This document shows, piece after piece, positions 5,542-7,559 of a stretch of 7,559 nt of DNA (positions within the stretch are counted from its first letter, which is position 1; the number at the start of each line of letters is the position of its first letter). This DNA is from UBA8828 sp046315175 (GTDB taxonomy: Bacteria > Verrucomicrobiota > Verrucomicrobiia > Opitutales > UBA953): positions 1 to 7,559 of the forward strand of contig JBKDBK010000171.1 of assembly GCA_046315175.1 (NCBI GenBank), read 5' to 3'. The notes beneath the pieces were generated by a model. That model saw only the letters and a program-made list of their open reading frames with translations. It was not told the origin of the DNA and searched no databases. Both the position numbers and the translations under genes were made by a program.

Positions 5542-5599
5542 AAAAGGGGTCAGGCCCGACGTCGGTCCAGTTATCCGACGTCGGGCCTGACCCCTTTTG
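5541..5599. repeat. REP-like palindrome type A, copy 5 (longest perfect stem)
   Basis: The arms 5541-5565 and 5575-5599 are perfectly complementary over 25 bp, from CAAAAGGGG to CCCCTTTTG, with the loop TCCAGTTAT. The covarying pair is G5554:C5586, where copies 1, 4 and 6 have A:T. It lies between two divergent genes, so here it cannot serve as a 3' terminator for either. Confidence 0.95.
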
Positions 5600-5631
5600 A
5601 CATCCCTGGGCAATTCGCAAAAATCCCTTCC

Positions 5632-5922
5632 ATGCTTCTCACTCCCACCCAGATCGCCGAGGCTCTCCTATCTCTCCCCGGCTGGTCAACCGATGGCAAG
5701 GCGCTCCACCGCACGTTCCGTTTCGCCGACTTCCCCGCCGCGGTCCAATTCGTCAACAGCCTCGTCGCGCCCGCCGAGGCCCTCAACCACCACCCCGACA
5801 TCACCCTGTCTTACAACAAGGTCGCCCTTGCCCTCACCACCCACGACGCCGGCGGTCTCACTGCCAAGGACCTCTCCCTCGCCCGCGCCATTTCCCAAGG
5901 GGTCAGACCCGACGTCGGATAG
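5632..5922 (+). CDS. phhB: Pterin-4a-carbinolamine dehydratase
   Basis: A 96-residue protein of the PCD/PhhB family, which dehydrates 4a-hydroxytetrahydropterin so that the cofactor can be recycled after aromatic amino acid hydroxylation. The family signature is complete: Glu49, then His53-His54-Pro55 (EALNHHPD), Tyr61, His71 (TTHDAGGLT) and Asp80 (AKD). LSLPGWSTDGKALHRTFRF is the usual N-terminal strand pair. The ATG at 5632 gives the normal start; an upstream extension would read through the type A palindrome. The last seven residues (GVRPDVG) are encoded by the next palindrome, and the TAG stop lies in its loop, so the native end after ARAIS has been replaced. No phenylalanine hydroxylase gene is in the window. 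No clear ribosome binding site is seen. Confidence 0.93.
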   Translation: MLLTPTQIAEALLSLPGWSTDGKALHRTFRFADFPAAVQFVNSLVAPAEALNHHPDITLSYNKVALALTTHDAGGLTAKDLSLARAISQGVRPDVG

Positions 5923-5946
5923 CTAGGCTGACGTCGGGTCTGACCC
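5900..5946. repeat. REP-like palindrome type A, copy 6, carrying two stop codons
   Basis: Arms 5900-5918 and 5928-5946 pair at all 19 positions, counting a G5917-T5929 wobble, around the loop ATAGCTAGG. The loop holds TAG (5920-5922) ending the plus-strand pterin dehydratase and CTA (5923-5925), a TAG on the minus strand ending the RAYT gene. The right flank TTTTTGCTCTTTT gives a good U-run for plus-strand termination; the left flank (CCCAA) is poor for the minus strand. Confidence 0.93.
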
Positions 5947-6849
5947 TTTTTGCTCTTTTAAACGTGTGCGCAGCGCATCGGGTGTGCCGGCTTTGAGCCT
6001 CTCTGCCAGCCAGCTGTAAGATGCCCCAAGCTTGAGGCGTAACTCCCGGGCAATTTCCAGCTTTGCCCCAAATGCCTTCGGCAGGGCCGACAAATCAGCG
6101 CTCTCGAGCCTGTGTTTTTCAAGCAGATGGGCCGCTGCCTTCTCCCATCGCTGGATTTCCAAGCGCCGCGCCGTCTCCCTGCCAAGCCTTACCTCGTCCC
6201 TGATTGGTCGTGCTGCTTTTCGCGCCAACCTCGCCTCCTCCTTGGCAGCTGTTTTCACGTCCGCCTTGAAGTTCTCCCCTTTCGGATCGGTCTTCAGCGC
6301 CTCGGATAGCGCCTCCGCATACCCAAGCCTGCCCTCAAGCGTGTCCTCATAACCCAGAAAACGGACAAGGCCCTCCTCAGCCGAGACCAGCCCCCTCTTC
6401 CCGGGGTCCAGATAGGCGCCAAGGCTCGTCATCTCCAGGCTGGTCGCCGACCCCACCTCACCAAGCCCTGCCTGTGCCGGGTTGAGGTGAATGTAGTCGA
6501 TGATCCGCCGGGCCGAGACGCCCTCCGACGCCACCGTGCACTTGAAGCGCCCCTGGAAGACATGCCCGCTCTCGTCCCGAAAGTGGTTAAACCGCGCCGC
6601 AAACGCCGTCAGCAGGCTTTGCATTCCGTCCGAGAGGTTCCCCCGGGGCGTCCTCAGGCACAGGTGGTAGTGGTTCGGCATGAGCGCGTAGGCGTACACC
6701 ACCCAGCCGAATCCGGACGCTGTCACGGCCAGCTCCTTCAGGAATGCCTCCCTTGCCCCTTCCGTCTCGAAGATGGGCAGCCGGTAGTTGCCCCGGTTGA
6801 AGACATGGAACGCTCGCTCGGTGTGGATGGGGCGCGGGCCTCGGGGCAT
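5923..6849 (-). CDS. REP-associated tyrosine transposase (RAYT, Y1_Tnp/HUH family)
   Basis: A 308-residue single-strand DNA transposase of the IS200/IS605-related RAYT group. Visible motifs are the N-terminal HVFNRGNYRLPIFETE, the HUH metal site His60-Tyr-His62 within LMPNHYHLCLR, FNHFRDESGHVFQGRFK (87-103), and the catalytic Tyr119 in IIDYIHLNPAQAGL. By family knowledge such proteins cut and join REP hairpins and are usually single-copy domesticated enzymes. Residues 190-245 are a charged helical linker, and 266-298 (ARELRLKLGASYSWLAERLK) looks like the helix-turn-helix end found in larger RAYTs. The final residues KGSDPTSA are translated from the palindrome at 5900-5946, whose loop contains the stop. 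The core is intact, with no frameshift, so it is probably active or recently so. It is convergent with, and directly abuts, the pterin dehydratase gene. Confidence 0.94.
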   Translation of the reverse strand: MPRGPRPIHTERAFHVFNRGNYRLPIFETEGAREAFLKELAVTASGFGWVVYAYALMPNHYHLCLRTPRGNLSDGMQSLLTAFAARFNHFRDESGHVFQGRFKCTVASEGVSARRIIDYIHLNPAQAGLGEVGSATSLEMTSLGAYLDPGKRGLVSAEEGLVRFLGYEDTLEGRLGYAEALSEALKTDPKGENFKADVKTAAKEEARLARKAARPIRDEVRLGRETARRLEIQRWEKAAAHLLEKHRLESADLSALPKAFGAKLEIARELRLKLGASYSWLAERLKAGTPDALRTRLKEQKGSDPTSA

Positions 6850-6915
6850 CGCGCCATTCTCGCATCCCGCCTTCTCCCCCTCCAGCGCGGGAATCCCCCA
6901 TTCTCATCTGGGCGG

Positions 6916-6957
6916 AAGGGGCCAGTTCGGCCGGCCGCGGGGCGGCCGGCGCCCCTT
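6916..6957. repeat. GC-rich hairpin with REP-like feet upstream of RAYT
   Basis: The outer stem AAGGGGC (6916-6922) pairs with GCCCCTT (6951-6957), and the inner stem GCCGGCCGC (6930-6938) pairs perfectly with GCGGCCGGC (6942-6950) around GGG; seven bases bulge on the left side. The feet AAGGGG and CCCCTTTTG match those of type A. It lies between divergent genes (RAYT and the gene at 6997), where a terminator is not expected, so a diverged REP partner of RAYT is the preferred reading. Confidence 0.55.
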
Positions 6958-6996
6958 TTGGCTGGAACGCCCCGGGTGTTCTCTTGTGATGTCCCA

Positions 6997-7559
6997 ATGG
7001 AAATCCACATCGCCCGCGGCGGCCAAGTCGTCGACCAGGTGACCCTCGAGGAGGCGCGCGCCAAGCTCGCCTCCGGGGAGCTCCTTGAGTCCGACCACTA
7101 CTGGGTCCAGGGCATGGACGCCTGGAGGCCCCTCCCGCTGCTTCTCGCCGAGAACGCCCGCCTCCCCTTCGCGCGCCCGGCGCCCCAGCCCCCCTCGCTC
7201 CTCGACCGCATCCTCGGGCGAGCCTCCGAGACCGAGTGCCTCGCCCGGCTCTGGGACCTGCTCGCCGCCGCGCCCGACCCCTCGGGCATCTCCCCTGAGG
7301 CCTTCGCCGCGCTCGACGCCGCCTGCCGCTGCAACGTCCGGCGCCGCTGCGCCGGCACCCTCCGCAAATGGCACGAGGCCCACATCGGCATGATCCTCGC
7401 CGACGGCGCCGTCTCGGGCGACGAGCGCGGCCTCATCGCCCGCCTCGCCGCCGCCCTCGGCCTGCCGGCCGACAAGGCGGGCAAGGAGCTCGACGCCGCC
7501 TGCCTCCGCCACCACGCCGAGCAGCTCGCCCTCGCCCTGCGCGACGAGCGCCCGACCGA
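6997..7559 (+). CDS. GYF_2 (DUF4339) plus TerB-like protein, 3' end missing
   Basis: The first 187 residues of a gene that continues past the right edge. The N-terminal 50 residues (MEIHIARGGQVVDQVTLEEA to YWVQGMDAWRPLPLLL) fit the GYF_2/DUF4339 pattern: a short beta start, a helix after a T-hydrophobic-E-E segment, then W-x-x-G-M-x-x-W and a Pro-Leu end. A Pro-rich linker follows, then a helical part containing IGMILADGAVSGDERGLIAR, with the ADG...DE...I..LA..LGLP pattern of TerB-like domains. Both domains are commonly found in multidomain bacterial proteins of unclear function, often with membrane segments; none is seen in the visible part. Third codon positions are almost all G or C. The ATG at 6997 is the first in frame; no strong ribosome binding site precedes it. 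Any longer antisense reading here is a shadow. Confidence 0.75.
   Translation, partial: MEIHIARGGQVVDQVTLEEARAKLASGELLESDHYWVQGMDAWRPLPLLLAENARLPFARPAPQPPSLLDRILGRASETECLARLWDLLAAAPDPSGISPEAFAALDAACRCNVRRRCAGTLRKWHEAHIGMILADGAVSGDERGLIARLAAALGLPADKAGKELDAACLRHHAEQLALALRDERPT

Noticed and set aside
5383..5631. Long N-terminal extension of the pterin dehydratase
   Set aside because: It would encode a palindrome and antisense of the neighbouring gene; the family's usual start fits the ATG at 5632.
125..5946. CRISPR-like repeats
   Set aside because: The repeated units are whole palindromes scattered hundreds to thousands of bases apart between genes; there is no regular spacing, no spacer set and no cas gene.
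6904..7515. 203-residue minus-strand reading frame
   Set aside because: It is antisense to the GYF_2/TerB-like gene, whose plus-strand frame has recognisable domains and stronger codon bias.

Overview
The window looks like a piece of chromosome from a high-GC bacterium, most likely a verrucomicrobium of the Opitutales type. This is an inference from three things: strong G/C preference at third codon positions, a secreted protein with a verrucomicrobial-style PEP-CTERM tail (PEP, short membrane segment, RRRKR), and a RAYT-type transposase surrounded by short palindromes. There are no rRNA or tRNA genes and no CRISPR array.

Layout from left to right: a start-less coding remnant on the minus strand (1-120); a minus-strand secreted coiled-coil protein (180-719); an AT-rich divergent promoter gap; a plus-strand orphan protein (843-1388); a gap packed with palindromes; a plus-strand membrane-anchored protein (1698-2492); a minus-strand DUF3800 protein (2707-3396); a plus-strand PEP-CTERM protein (3562-4242); a minus-strand pair made of an orphan protein and a GIY-YIG-like protein (5485 down to 4469); a plus-strand pterin-4a-carbinolamine dehydratase (5632-5922); a minus-strand REP-associated tyrosine transposase, RAYT (5923-6849); and the start of a GYF_2/TerB-like gene that runs off the right edge (6997-7559).

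The main feature is a family of short palindromes that occupies most intergenic gaps. Six copies of type A share an identical plan: a 19-bp arm GGGTCAGRCCCGACGTCGG, a variable 9-nt loop, and the complementary arm, always 47 bp in total. Each arm contains the self-complementary decamer CCGACGTCGG, and one stem position covaries. Two further elements (type B), a half copy and a GC-rich hairpin share the outer foot (CTAAGGSGTCAG or AAGGGG...CCCCTTTTG) but not the interior. The RAYT gene lies between one type A copy and the GC-rich hairpin, so the simplest reading is a REP/RAYT system with a very dense local population of elements. Nearly every gene 3' end coincides with an element, which suggests use as terminators. 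One element supplies abutting stop codons to two convergent genes.

The genes show no shared pathway. The pterin dehydratase is a housekeeping enzyme of pterin cofactor recycling, the PEP-CTERM protein is an exported surface or matrix protein, and DUF3800 and GIY-YIG are nuclease-like folds common in accessory DNA. A second local feature is a 25-bp sequence placed in the same position upstream of the two adjacent minus-strand genes at 4469-5485; one copy abuts a REP element exactly.
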